Shown here piece by piece: positions 34,360-48,115 of a stretch of 64,000 nucleotides of DNA. Each line of letters begins with the position of its first letter. The first letter of the stretch is position 1. Where the stretch lies: positions 176,718-240,717 of the forward strand of contig NW_027473536.1 of the NCBI RefSeq assembly GCF_050947335.1, given 5' to 3'. The notes under the pieces are model-generated. The model ran no database searches and was not told where the DNA came from. It was given only the letters and a program-made list of their open reading frames with translations. The translations under genes and the position numbers were made by a program. The DNA comes from Megachile rotundata. Its lineage: Eukaryota; Arthropoda; Insecta; Hymenoptera; Megachilidae.

Positions 34360-37300
34360 TTAGAGGCTGAATCGTGCGAAAATGAGCATAATTCGTTCAA
34401 AACCAGCAAAATTGTTCATTGTGGTGTTGAATTGTGCTCAGTTACGATAACTTAACATGACTAGATAGTACAGAGTCGAAATACAGCGGATATGTGCGAA
34501 TTAGAGGCTGAATCGTGCGAAAACGAGCATAATTCGTGCAAAACGAGCAAAATTGTTCATTGTGGTGTTGAATTGTGCTCAGATAGGATAACTTAACATA
34601 ACTAGATAGTACAGAGTCGAATTACAGCGGATATGTGCGAATTAGAGGCTGAATCGTGCGAAAATGAGCATAATTCGTTCAAAACCAGCAAAATTGTTCA
34701 TTGTGGTGTTGAATTGTGCTCAGTTACGATAACTTAACATGACTAGATAGTACAGAGTCGAATTACAGCGGATATGTGCGAATTAGAGGCTGAATCGTGC
34801 GAAAATGAGCATAATTCGTGCAAAACGAGCAAAATTGTTCGTTGTGATGTTGAATTGTGCTCAGATAGGATAACTTAACATAACTAGATAGTACAGAGTC
34901 GAATTACAGCGGATATGTGCGAATTAGAGGCTGAATCGTGCGAAAATGAGCATAATTCGTTCAAAACCAGCAAAATTGTTCATTGTGGTGTTGAATTGTG
35001 CTCAGTTACGATAACTTAACATGACTAGATAGTACAGAGTCGAATTACAGCGGATATGTGCGAATTAGAGGCTGAATCGTGTGAAAATGAGCATAATTCG
35101 TTCAAAACGAGCAAAATTGTTCATTGTGGTGTTGAATTGTGCTCAGTTACGATAACTTAACATGACTAGATAGTACAGAGTCGAATTACAGCGGATATGT
35201 GCGAATTAGAGGCTGAATCGTGCGAAAATGAGCATAATTCGTGCAAAACGAGCAAAATTGTTCATTGTGGTGTTGAATTGTGCTCAGATAGGATAACTTA
35301 ACATAACTAGATAGTACAGAGTCGAATTACAGCGGATATGTGCGAATTAGAGGCTGAATCGTTTGAAAATGAGCAAAATTCGTTCAAAACGAGCAAAATT
35401 CGTGCAAAACGAGCAAAATTGTTCATTGTGGTGTTGAATTGTGCTCAGATAGGATAACTTAACATAACTAGATAGTACAGAGTCGAATTACAGCGGATAT
35501 GTGCGAATTAGAGGCTGAATCGTGCGAAAATGAGCATAATTCGTTCAAAACGAGCAAAATTGTTCATTGTGATGTTGAATTGTGCTCAGTTACGATAACT
35601 TAACATGACTAGATAGTACAGAGTCGAATTACAGCGGATATGTGCGAATTAGAGGCTGAATCGTGCGAAAATGAGCATAATTCGTTCAAAACCAGCAAAA
35701 TTCGTGCAAAACGAGCAAAATTGTTCATTGTGGTGTTGAATTGTGCTCAGATAGGATAACTTAACATAACTAGATAGTACAGAGTCGAAATACAGCGGAT
35801 ATTTGCGAATTAGAGGCTGAATCGTGCGAGAACGAGCATAATTCGTGCAAAACGAGCAAAATTGTTCGTTGTGGTGTTGAATTGTGCTCAGATAGGATAA
35901 CTTAACATAACTAGATAGTACAGAGTCGAATTACAGCGGATATGTGCGAATTAGAGGCTGAATCGTTTGAAAATGAGCAAAATTCGTTCAAAACGAGCAA
36001 AATTCGTGCAAAACGTTCAAAATTGTTCATTGTGGTGTTGAATTGTGCTCAGATAGGATAACTTAACATAACTAGATAGTACAGAGTCGAATTACAGCGG
36101 ATATGTGCGAATTAGAGGCTGAATCGTGCGAAAATGTGCATAATTCGTTCAAAACCAGCAAAATTGTTCATTGTGGTGTTGAATTGTGCTCAGGTACGAT
36201 AACTTAACATGACTAGATAGTACAGAGTCGAATTACAGCGGATATGTGCGAATTAGAGGCTGAATCGTGCGAAAATGAGCATAATTCGTGCAAAACGAGC
36301 AAAATTGTTCGTTGTGGTGTTGAATTGTGCTCAGTTACGATAACTTAACATGACTGGATAGTACAGAGTCGAATTACAGCGGATATGTGCGAATTAGAAG
36401 CTGAATCGTGCGAAAATGAGCATAATTCGTGCAAAACGAGCAAAATTGTTCGTTGTGGTCTTGAATTGTGCTCAGATAGGATAACTTAACATAACTAGAT
36501 AGTACAGAGTCGAATTACAGCGGATATGTGCGAATTAGAGGCTGAATCGTGCGAAAATGAGCATAATTCGTTCAAAACCAGCAAAATTGTTCATTGTGGT
36601 GTTGAATTGTGCTCAGTTACGATAACTTAACATGACTAGATAGTACAGAGTCGAATTACAGCGGATATGTGCGAATTAGAGGCTGAATCGTGCGAAAATG
36701 AGCATAATTCGTTCAAAACCAGCAAAATTGTTCATTGTGGTGTTGAATTGTGCTCAGTTACGATAACTTAACATGACTAGATAGTACAGAGTCGAATTAC
36801 AGCGGATATGTGCGAATTAGAGGCTGAATCGTGCGAAAATGAGCATAATTCGTGCAAAACGAGCAAAATTGTTCGTTGTGATGTTGAATTGTGCTCAGAT
36901 AGGATAACTTAACATAACTAGATAGTACAGAGTCGAATTACAGCGGATATGTGCGAATTAGAGGCTGAATCGTGCGAAAATGAGCATAATTCGTTCAAAA
37001 CCAGCAAAATTGTTCATTGTGGTGTTGAATTGTGCTCAGTTACGATAACTTAACATGACTAGATAGTACAGAGTCGAATTACAGCGGATATGTGCGAATT
37101 AGAGGCTGAATCGTGTGAAAATGAGCATAATTCGTTCAAAACGAGCAAAATTGTTCATTGTGGTGTTGAATTGTGCTCAGTTACGATAACTTAACATGAC
37201 TAGATAGTACAGAGTCGAATTACAGCGGATATGTGCGAATTAGAGGCTGAATCGTGCGAAAATGAGCATAATTCGTGCAAAACGAGCAAAATTGTTCATT

Positions 37301-38367
37301 GTGGTGTTGAATTGTGCTCAGATAGGATAACTTAACATAACTAGATAGTACAGAGTCGAATTACAGCGGATATGTGCGAATTAGAGGCTGAATCGTGCGA
37401 AAATGAGCATAATTCGTTCAAAACCAGCAAAATTGTTCATTGTGGTGTTGAATTGTGCTCAGTTACGATAACTTAACATGACTAGATAGTACAGAGTCGA
37501 ATTACAGCGGATATGTGCGAATTAGAGGCTGAATCGTGCGAAAATGAGCATAATTCGTGCAAAACGAGCAAAATTGTTCGTTGTGGTGTTGAATTGCGCT
37601 CAGATAGGATAACTTAACATAACTAGATAGTACAGAGTCGAATTACAGCGGATATGTGCGAATTAGAGGCTGAATCGTGCGAAAATGAGCATAATTCGTG
37701 CAAAACGAGCAAAATTGTTCGTTGTGGTGTTGAATTGTGCTCATATAGGATAACTTAACATAACTAGGTAGTACAGAGTCGAATTACAGCGGATATGTGC
37801 GAATTAGAGGCTGAATCGTGCGAAAATGAGCATAATTCGTTCAAAACCAGCAAAATTGTTCATTGTGGTGTTGAATTGTGCTCAGTTACGATAACTTAAC
37901 ATGACTAGATAGTACAGAGTCGAATTACAGCGGATATGTGCGAATTAGAGGCTGAATCGTGCGAAAATGAGCATAATTCGTTCAAAACGAGCAAAATTGT
38001 TCATTGTGGTGTTGAATTGTGCTCAGCTACGATAACTTAACATGACTAGATAGTACAGAGTCGAATTACAGCGGATATGTGCGAATTAGAGGCTGAATCG
38101 TGCGAAAATGAGCATAATTCGTGAAAAACGAGCAAAATTGTTCATTGTGGTGTTGAATTGTGCTCAGATAGGATAACTTAACATAACTAGATAGTACAGA
38201 GTCGAATTACAGCGGATATGTGCGAATTAGAGGCTGAATCGTGCGAAAATGAGCATAATTCGTTCAAAACCAGCAAAATTGTTCATTGTGGTGTTGAATT
38301 GTGCTCAGTTACGATAACTTAACATGACTAGATAGTACAGTGTCGAATTACAGCGGATATGTGCGAA

Positions 38368-41300
38368 TTAGAGGCTGAATCGTGCGAAAATGAGCATAAT
38401 TCGTTCAAAACGAGCAAAATTGTTCATTGTGGTGTTGAATTGTGCTCAGTTACGATAACTTAACATGACTAGATAGTACAGAGTCGAATTACAACGGATA
38501 TGTGCGAATTAGAGGCTGAATCGTGCGAAAATGAGCATAATTCGTTCAAAACGAGCAAAATTCGTGCAAAACGAGCAAAATTGTTCATTGTGGTGTTGAA
38601 TTGTGCTCAGATAGGATAACTTAACATAACTAGATAGTACAGAGTCGAATTACAGCGGATATGTGCGAATTAGAGGCTGAATCGTTTGAAAATGAGCAAA
38701 ATTCGTTCAAAACGAGCAAAATTCGTGCAAAACGAGCAAAATTGTTCATTGTGGTGTTGAATTGTGCTCAGATAGGATAACTTAACATAACTAGATAGTA
38801 CAGAGTCGAATTACAGCGGATATGTGCGAATTAGAGGCTGAATCGTGCGAAAATGTGCATAATTCGTTCAAAACCAGCAAAATTGTTCATTGTGGTGTTG
38901 AATTGTGCTCAGGTACGATAACTTAACATGACTAGATAACACAGAGTCGAATTACAGCGGATATGTGCGAATTAGAGGCTGAATCGTGCGAAAATGAGCA
39001 TAATTCGTGCAAAACGAGCAAAATTGTTCGTTGTGGTGTTGAATTGTGCTCAGATAGGATAACTTAACATAACCAGATAGTACAGAGTCGAATTACAGCG
39101 GATATGTGCGAATTAGAGGCTGAATCGTGCGAAAAGGAGCATAATTCGTTCAAAACCAGCAAAATTGTTCATTGTGGTGTTGAATTGTGCTCAGTTACGA
39201 TAACTTAACATGACTAGATAGTACAGAGTCGAATTACAGCGGATATGTGCGAATTAGAGGCTAAATCGTGCGAAAATGAGCATAATTCGTTCAAAACGAG
39301 CAAAATTGTTCGTTGTGGTGTTGAATTGTGCTCAGATAGGATAACTTAACATAACTAGATAGTACAGAGTCGAATTACAGCGGATATGTGCGAATTAGAG
39401 GCTGAATCGTGCGAAAATGAGCATAATTCGTTCAAAACCAGCAAAATTGTTCATTGTGGTGTTGAATTGTGCTCAGTTACGATAACTTAACATGACTAGA
39501 TAGTACAGAGTCGAAATACAGCGGATATGTGCGAATTAGAGGCTGAATCGTGCGAAAACGAGCATAATTCGTGCAAAACGAGCAAAATTGTTCATTGTGG
39601 TGTTGAATTGTGCTCAGATAGGATAACTTAACATAACTAGATAGTACAGAGTCGAATTACAGCGGATATGTGCGAATTAGAGGCTGAATCGTGCGAAAAT
39701 GAGCATAATTCGTTCAAAACCAGCAAAATTGTTCATTGTGGTGTTGAATTGTGCTCAGATAGGATAACTTAACATAACTAGATAGTACAGAGTCGAATTA
39801 CAGCGGATATGTGCGAATTAGAGGCTGAATCGTTTGAAAATGAGCAAAATTCGTTCAAAACGAGCAAAATTCATGCAAAACGAGCAAAATTATTCATTGT
39901 GGTGTTGAATTGTGCTCAGATAGGATAACTTAACATAACTAGATAGTACAGAGTCGAATTACAGCGGATTTGTGCGAATTAGAGGCTGAATCGTGCGAAA
40001 ATGTGCATAATTCGTTCAAAACCAGCAAAATTGTTCATTGTGGTGTTGAATTGTGCTCAGGTACGATAACATAACATGACTAGATAGTACAGAGTCGAAT
40101 TACAGCGGATATGTGCGAATTAGAGGCTGAATCGTGCGAAAATGAGCATAATTCGTGCAAAACGAGCAAAATTGTTCGTTGTGGTGTTGAATTGTGCTCA
40201 GATAGGATAACTTAACATAACTAGATAGTACAGAGTCGAATTACAGCGGATATGTGCGAATTAGAGGCTGAATCGTGCGAAAATGAGCATAATTCGTTCA
40301 AAACCAGCAAAATTGTTCATTGTGGTGTTGAATTGTGCTCAGTTACGATAACTTAACATGACTAGATAGTACAGAGTCGAAATACAGCGGATATGTGCGA
40401 ATTAGAGGCTGAATCGTGCGAAAACGAGCATAATTCGTGCAAAACGAGCAAAATTGTTCATTGTGGTGTTGAATTGTGCTCAGATAGGATAACTTAACAT
40501 AACTAGATAGTACAGAGTCGAATTACAGCGGATATGTGCGAATTAGAGGCTGAATCGTGCGAAAATGAGCATAATTCGTTCAAAACCAGCAAAATTGTTC
40601 ATTGTGGTGTTGAATTGTGCTCAGTTACGATAACTTAACATGACTAGATAGTACAGAGTCGAATTACAGCGGATATGTGCGAATTAGAGGCTGAATCGTG
40701 CGAAAATGAGCATAATTCGTGCAAAACGAGCAAAATTGTTCGTTGTGATGTTGAATTGTGCTCAGATAGGATAACTTAACATAACTAGATAGTACAGAGT
40801 CGAATTACAGCGGATATGTGCGAATTAGAGGCTGAATCGTGCGAAAATGAGCATAATTCGTTCAAAACCAGCAAAATTGTTCATTGTGGTGTTGAATTGT
40901 GCTCAGTTACGATAACTTAACATGACTAGATAGTACAGAGTCGAATTACAGCGGATATGTGCGAATTAGAGGCTGAATCGTGTGAAAATGAGCATAATTC
41001 GTTCAAAACGAGCAAAATTGTTCATTGTGGTGTTGAATTGTGCTCAGTTACGATAACTTAACATGACTAGATAGTACAGAGTCGAATTACAGCGGATATG
41101 TGCGAATTAGAGGCTGAATCGTGCGAAAATGAGCATAATTCGTTCAAAACCAGCAAAATTGTTCATTGTGGTGTTGAATTGTGCTCAGTTACGATAACTT
41201 AACATGACTAGATAGTACAGAGTCGAATTACAGCGGATATGTGCGAATTAGAGGCTGAATCGTTCGAAAATGAGCATAATTCGTTCAAAACGAGCAAAAT

Positions 41301-41952
41301 TGTTCATTGTGGTGTTGAATTGTGCTCAGTTACGATAACTTAACATGACTAGATAGTACAGAGTCGAATTACAGCGGATATGTGCGAATTAGAGGCTGAA
41401 TCGTGCGAAAATGTGCATAATTCGTGCAAAACGAGCAAAATTGTTCGTTGTGGTGTTGAATTGCGCTCAGATAGGATAACATAACATAACTAGATAGTAC
41501 AGAGTCGAATTACAGCGGATATGTGCGAATTAGAGGCTGAATCGTGCGAAAATGAGCATAATTCGTGCAAAACGAGCAAAATTGTTCGTTGTGGTGTTGA
41601 ATTGTGCTCAGATAGGATAACTCAACATAACTAGATGGTACAGAGTCGAATTACAGCGGATATGTGCGAATTAGAGTCTGAATCGTGCGAAAATGAGCAT
41701 AATTAGTTCAAAACCAGCAAAATTGTTCATTGTGGTGTTGAATTGTGCTCAGTTACGATAACTTAACATGACTAGATAGTACAGAGTCGAAATACAGCGG
41801 ATATGTGCGAATTAGAGGCTGAATCGTGCGAAAACGAGCATAATTCGTGCAAAACGAGCAAAATTGTTCATTGTGGTTTTGAATTGTGCTCAGATAGGAT
41901 AACTTAACATAACTAGATAGTACAGAGTCGAATTACAGCGGATATGTGCGAA
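38368..41952 (+). repeat. 3.6-kb right-domain block, copy 1
   Basis: Twenty-five monomers, three of them long, matching 44,531-48,115 at a constant offset of 6,163. Shared markers: ACAACGG, ATAACACAGAG, CATAACCAG (39,069), GGCTAAATCG (39,261), TTCATGC (39,869), GGATTTGTG (39,966), CGTTCGAAAATG (41,261), ATAACATAACATAAC, CTAGATGGTACAG (41,631), AATTAGTTC and GTGGTTTTG. A visible difference is ATAACATAACATGAC at about 40,070 against ATAACTTAACATGAC in the other copy. Confidence 0.9.
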
Positions 41953-42234
41953 TTAGAGGCTGAATCGTGCGAAAATGAGCATAATTCGTGCAAAACGAGC
42001 AAAATTGTTCGTTGTGGTGTTGAATTGTGCTCAGATAGGATAACTTAACATAACTAGATAGTACAGAGTCGAATTACAGCGGATATGTGCGAATTAGAGG
42101 CTGAATCGTGCGAAAATGAGCATAATTCGTTCAAAACCAGCAAAATTGTTCATTGTGGTGTTGAATTGTGCTCAGTTACGATAACTTAACATGACTAGAT
42201 AGTACAGAGTCGAATTACAGCGGATATGTGCGAA

Positions 42235-44530
42235 TTAGAGGCTGAATCGTGCGAAAATGAGCATAATTCGTGCAAAACGAGCAAAATTGTTCGTTGTGGT
42301 GTTGAATTGCGCTCAGATAGGATAACTTAACATAACTAGATAGTACAGAGTCGAATTACAGCGGATATGTGCGAATTAGAGGCTGAATCGTGCGAAAATG
42401 AGCATAATTCGTGCAAAACGAGCAAAATTGTTCGTTGTGGTGTTGAATTGTGCTCATATAGGATAACTTAACATAACTAGGTAGTACAGAGTCGAATTAC
42501 AGCGGATATGTGCGAATTAGAGGCTGAATCGTGCGAAAATGAGCATAATTCGTTCAAAACCAGCAAAATTGTTCATTGTGGTGTTGAATTGTGCTCAGTT
42601 ACGATAACTTAACATGACTAGATAGTACAGAGTCGAATTACAGCGGATATGTGCGAATTAGAGGCTGAATCGTGCGAAAATGAGCATAATTCGTTCAAAA
42701 CGAGCAAAATTGTTCATTGTGGTGTTGAATTGTGCTCAGTTACGATAACTTAACATGACTAGATAGTACAGAGTCGAATTACAGCGGATATGTGCGAATT
42801 AGAGGCTGAATCGTGCGAAAATGAGCATAATTCGTGAAAAACGAGCAAAATTGTTCATTGTGGTGTTGAATTGTGCTCAGATAGGATAACTTAACATAAC
42901 TAGATAGTACAGAGTCGAATTACAGCGGATATGTGCGAATTAGAGGCTGAATCGTGCGAAAATGAGCATAATTCGTTCAAAACCAGCAAAATTGTTCATT
43001 GTGGTGTTGAATTGTGCTCAGTTACGATAACTTAACATGACTAGATAGTACAGTGTCGAATTACAGCGGATATGTGCGAATTAGAGGCTGAATCGTGCGA
43101 AAATGAGCATAATTCGTTCAAAACGAGCAAAATTGTTCATTGTGGTGTTGAATTGTGCTCAGTTACGATAACTTAACATGACTAGATAGTACAGAGTCGA
43201 ATTACAACGGATATGTGCGAATTAGAGGCTGAATCGTGCGAAAATGAGCATAATTCGTTCAAAACGAGCAAAATTCGTGCAAAACGAGCAAAATTGTTCA
43301 TTGTGGTGTTGAATTGTGCTCAGATAGGATAACTTAACATAACTAGATAGTACAGAGTCGAATTACAGCGGATATGTGCGAATTAGAGGCTGAATCGTTT
43401 GAAAATGAGCAAAATTCGTTCAAAACGAGCAAAATTCGTGCAAAACGAGCAAAATTGTTCATTGTGGTGTTGAATTGTGCTCAGATAGGATAACTTAACA
43501 TAACTAGATAGTACAGAGTCGAATTACAGCGGATATGTGCGAATTAGAGGCTGAATCGTGCGAAAATGTGCATAATTCGTTCAAAACCAGCAAAATTGTT
43601 CATTGTGGTGTTGAATTGTGCTCAGGTACGATAACTTAACATGACTAGATAACACAGAGTCGAATTACAGCGGATATGTGCGAATTAGAGGCTGAATCGT
43701 GCGAAAATGAGCATAATTCGTGCAAAACGAGCAAAATTGTTCGTTGTGGTGTTGAATTGTGCTCAGATAGGATAACTTAACATAACTAGATAGTACAGAG
43801 TCGAATTACAGCGGATATGTGCGAATTAGAGGCTGAATCGTGCGAAAAGGAGCATAATTCGTTCAAAACCAGCAAAATTGTTCATTGTGGTGTTGAATTG
43901 TGCTCAGTTACGATAACTTAACATGACTAGATAGTACAGAGTCGAATTACAGCGGATATGTGCGAATTAGAGGCTGAATCGTGCGAAAATGAGCATAATT
44001 CGTTCAAAACGAGCAAAATTGTTCGTTGTGGTGTTGAATTGTGCTCAGATAGGATAACTTAACATAACTAGATAGTACAGAGTCGAATTACAGCGGATAT
44101 GTGCGAATTAGAGGCTGAATCGTGCGAAAATGAGCATAATTCGTTCAAAACCAGCAAAATTGTTCATTGTGGTGTTGAATTGTGCTCAGTTACGATAACT
44201 TAACATGACTAGATAGTACAGAGTCGAAATACAGCGGATATGTGCGAATTAGAGGCTGAATCGTGCGAAAACGAGCATAATTCGTGCAAAACGAGCAAAA
44301 TTGTTCGTTGTGGTGTTGAATTGCGCTCAGATAGGATAACTTAACATAACTAGATAGTACAGAGTCGAATTACAGCGGATATGTGCGAATTAGAGGCTGA
44401 ATCGTGCGAAAATGAGCATAATTCGTGCAAAACGAGCAAAATTGTTCGTTGTGGTGTTGAATTGTGCTCATATAGGATAACTTAACATAACTAGGTAGTA
44501 CAGAGTCGAATTACAGCGGATATGTGCGAA
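42235..44530 (+). repeat. 2.3-kb right-domain block, copy 1
   Basis: Matches 48,116-50,411 at offset 5,881. It starts with an A monomer marked TTGCGCTC, followed by A with CTCATATAGG and CTAGGTAG, then B, C, an A-like monomer with CGTGAAAAACG, B with CAGTGTCG, C with ACAACGG, two long monomers, H with ATAACACAG, A and an AAAAGGAGC-marked B. It closes with a second TTGCGCTC and CTCATATAGG pair. The same marker pair is found at 31.4-31.6 kb and 37.6-37.8 kb. Confidence 0.88.
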
Positions 44531-47500
44531 TTAGAGGCTGAATCGTGCGAAAATGAGCATAATTCGTTCAAAACGAGCAAAATTGTTCATTGTGGTGTTG
44601 AATTGTGCTCAGTTACGATAACTTAACATGACTAGATAGTACAGAGTCGAATTACAACGGATATGTGCGAATTAGAGGCTGAATCGTGCGAAAATGAGCA
44701 TAATTCGTTCAAAACGAGCAAAATTCGTGCAAAACGAGCAAAATTGTTCATTGTGGTGTTGAATTGTGCTCAGATAGGATAACTTAACATAACTAGATAG
44801 TACAGAGTCGAATTACAGCGGATATGTGCGAATTAGAGGCTGAATCGTTTGAAAATGAGCAAAATTCGTTCAAAACGAGCAAAATTCGTGCAAAACGAGC
44901 AAAATTGTTCATTGTGGTGTTGAATTGTGCTCAGATAGGATAACTTAACATAACTAGATAGTACAGAGTCGAATTACAGCGGATATGTGCGAATTAGAGG
45001 CTGAATCGTGCGAAAATGTGCATAATTCGTTCAAAACCAGCAAAATTGTTCATTGTGGTGTTGAATTGTGCTCAGGTACGATAACTTAACATGACTAGAT
45101 AACACAGAGTCGAATTACAGCGGATATGTGCGAATTAGAGGCTGAATCGTGCGAAAATGAGCATAATTCGTGCAAAACGAGCAAAATTGTTCGTTGTGGT
45201 GTTGAATTGTGCTCAGATAGGATAACTTAACATAACCAGATAGTACAGAGTCGAATTACAGCGGATATGTGCGAATTAGAGGCTGAATCGTGCGAAAAGG
45301 AGCATAATTCGTTCAAAACCAGCAAAATTGTTCATTGTGGTGTTGAATTGTGCTCAGTTACGATAACTTAACATGACTAGATAGTACAGAGTCGAATTAC
45401 AGCGGATATGTGCGAATTAGAGGCTAAATCGTGCGAAAATGAGCATAATTCGTTCAAAACGAGCAAAATTGTTCGTTGTGGTGTTGAATTGTGCTCAGAT
45501 AGGATAACTTAACATAACTAGATAGTACAGAGTCGAATTACAGCGGATATGTGCGAATTAGAGGCTGAATCGTGCGAAAATGAGCATAATTCGTTCAAAA
45601 CCAGCAAAATTGTTCATTGTGGTGTTGAATTGTGCTCAGTTACGATAACTTAACATGACTAGATAGTACAGAGTCGAAATACAGCGGATATGTGCGAATT
45701 AGAGGCTGAATCGTGCGAAAACGAGCATAATTCGTGCAAAACGAGCAAAATTGTTCATTGTGGTGTTGAATTGTGCTCAGATAGGATAACTTAACATAAC
45801 TAGATAGTACAGAGTCGAATTACAGCGGATATGTGCGAATTAGAGGCTGAATCGTGCGAAAATGAGCATAATTCGTTCAAAACCAGCAAAATTGTTCATT
45901 GTGGTGTTGAATTGTGCTCAGATAGGATAACTTAACATAACTAGATAGTACAGAGTCGAATTACAGCGGATATGTGCGAATTAGAGGCTGAATCGTTTGA
46001 AAATGAGCAAAATTCGTTCAAAACGAGCAAAATTCATGCAAAACGAGCAAAATTATTCATTGTGGTGTTGAATTGTGCTCAGATAGGATAACTTAACATA
46101 ACTAGATAGTACAGAGTCGAATTACAGCGGATTTGTGCGAATTAGAGGCTGAATCGTGCGAAAATGTGCATAATTCGTTCAAAACCAGCAAAATTGTTCA
46201 TTGTGGTGTTGAATTGTGCTCAGGTACGATAACTTAACATGACTAGATAGTACAGAGTCGAATTACAGCGGATATGTGCGAATTAGAGGCTGAATCGTGC
46301 GAAAATGAGCATAATTCGTGCAAAACGAGCAAAATTGTTCGTTGTGGTGTTGAATTGTGCTCAGATAGGATAACTTAACATAACTAGATAGTACAGAGTC
46401 GAATTACAGCGGATATGTGCGAATTAGAGGCTGAATCGTGCGAAAATGAGCATAATTCGTTCAAAACCAGCAAAATTGTTCATTGTGGTGTTGAATTGTG
46501 CTCAGTTACGATAACTTAACATGACTAGATAGTACAGAGTCGAAATACAGCGGATATGTGCGAATTAGAGGCTGAATCGTGCGAAAACGAGCATAATTCG
46601 TGCAAAACGAGCAAAATTGTTCATTGTGGTGTTGAATTGTGCTCAGATAGGATAACTTAACATAACTAGATAGTACAGAGTCGAATTACAGCGGATATGT
46701 GCGAATTAGAGGCTGAATCGTGCGAAAATGAGCATAATTCGTTCAAAACCAGCAAAATTGTTCATTGTGGTGTTGAATTGTGCTCAGTTACGATAACTTA
46801 ACATGACTAGATAGTACAGAGTCGAATTACAGCGGATATGTGCGAATTAGAGGCTGAATCGTGCGAAAATGAGCATAATTCGTGCAAAACGAGCAAAATT
46901 GTTCGTTGTGATGTTGAATTGTGCTCAGATAGGATAACTTAACATAACTAGATAGTACAGAGTCGAATTACAGCGGATATGTGCGAATTAGAGGCTGAAT
47001 CGTGCGAAAATGAGCATAATTCGTTCAAAACCAGCAAAATTGTTCATTGTGGTGTTGAATTGTGCTCAGTTACGATAACTTAACATGACTAGATAGTACA
47101 GAGTCGAATTACAGCGGATATGTGCGAATTAGAGGCTGAATCGTGTGAAAATGAGCATAATTCGTTCAAAACGAGCAAAATTGTTCATTGTGGTGTTGAA
47201 TTGTGCTCAGTTACGATAACTTAACATGACTAGATAGTACAGAGTCGAATTACAGCGGATATGTGCGAATTAGAGGCTGAATCGTGCGAAAATGAGCATA
47301 ATTCGTTCAAAACCAGCAAAATTGTTCATTGTGGTGTTGAATTGTGCTCAGTTACGATAACTTAACATGACTAGATAGTACAGAGTCGAATTACAGCGGA
47401 TATGTGCGAATTAGAGGCTGAATCGTTCGAAAATGAGCATAATTCGTTCAAAACGAGCAAAATTGTTCATTGTGGTGTTGAATTGTGCTCAGTTACGATA

Positions 47501-48115
47501 ACTTAACATGACTAGATAGTACAGAGTCGAATTACAGCGGATATGTGCGAATTAGAGGCTGAATCGTGCGAAAATGTGCATAATTCGTGCAAAACGAGCA
47601 AAATTGTTCGTTGTGGTGTTGAATTGCGCTCAGATAGGATAACATAACATAACTAGATAGTACAGAGTCGAATTACAGCGGATATGTGCGAATTAGAGGC
47701 TGAATCGTGCGAAAATGAGCATAATTCGTGCAAAACGAGCAAAATTGTTCGTTGTGGTGTTGAATTGTGCTCAGATAGGATAACTCAACATAACTAGATG
47801 GTACAGAGTCGAATTACAGCGGATATGTGCGAATTAGAGTCTGAATCGTGCGAAAATGAGCATAATTAGTTCAAAACCAGCAAAATTGTTCATTGTGGTG
47901 TTGAATTGTGCTCAGTTACGATAACTTAACATGACTAGATAGTACAGAGTCGAAATACAGCGGATATGTGCGAATTAGAGGCTGAATCGTGCGAAAACGA
48001 GCATAATTCGTGCAAAACGAGCAAAATTGTTCATTGTGGTTTTGAATTATGCTCAGATAGGATAACTTAACATGACTAGATAGTACAGAGTCGAATTACA
48101 GCGGATATGTGCGAA
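44531..48115 (+). repeat. 3.6-kb right-domain block, copy 2
   Basis: Second copy of 38,368-41,952. It ends in a D monomer (47,975) marked GTGGTTTTG and TTATGCTC. This monomer joins ATAGG to CATGAC, and the next monomer is the TTGCGCTC-marked A. In copy 1 two further monomers (A and B, 282 bp) stand between, so a two-monomer deletion is placed inside ATAACTTAACAT at about 48,062-48,073. Confidence 0.9.

Noticed and set aside
34841..36875. A further copy of the 2,034-bp unit, because two GTTGTGATG markers are 2,034 bp apart here.
   Set aside because: The monomer order between them differs from the 54,118-56,151 unit; the equal distance only reflects 14 monomers with three long forms.
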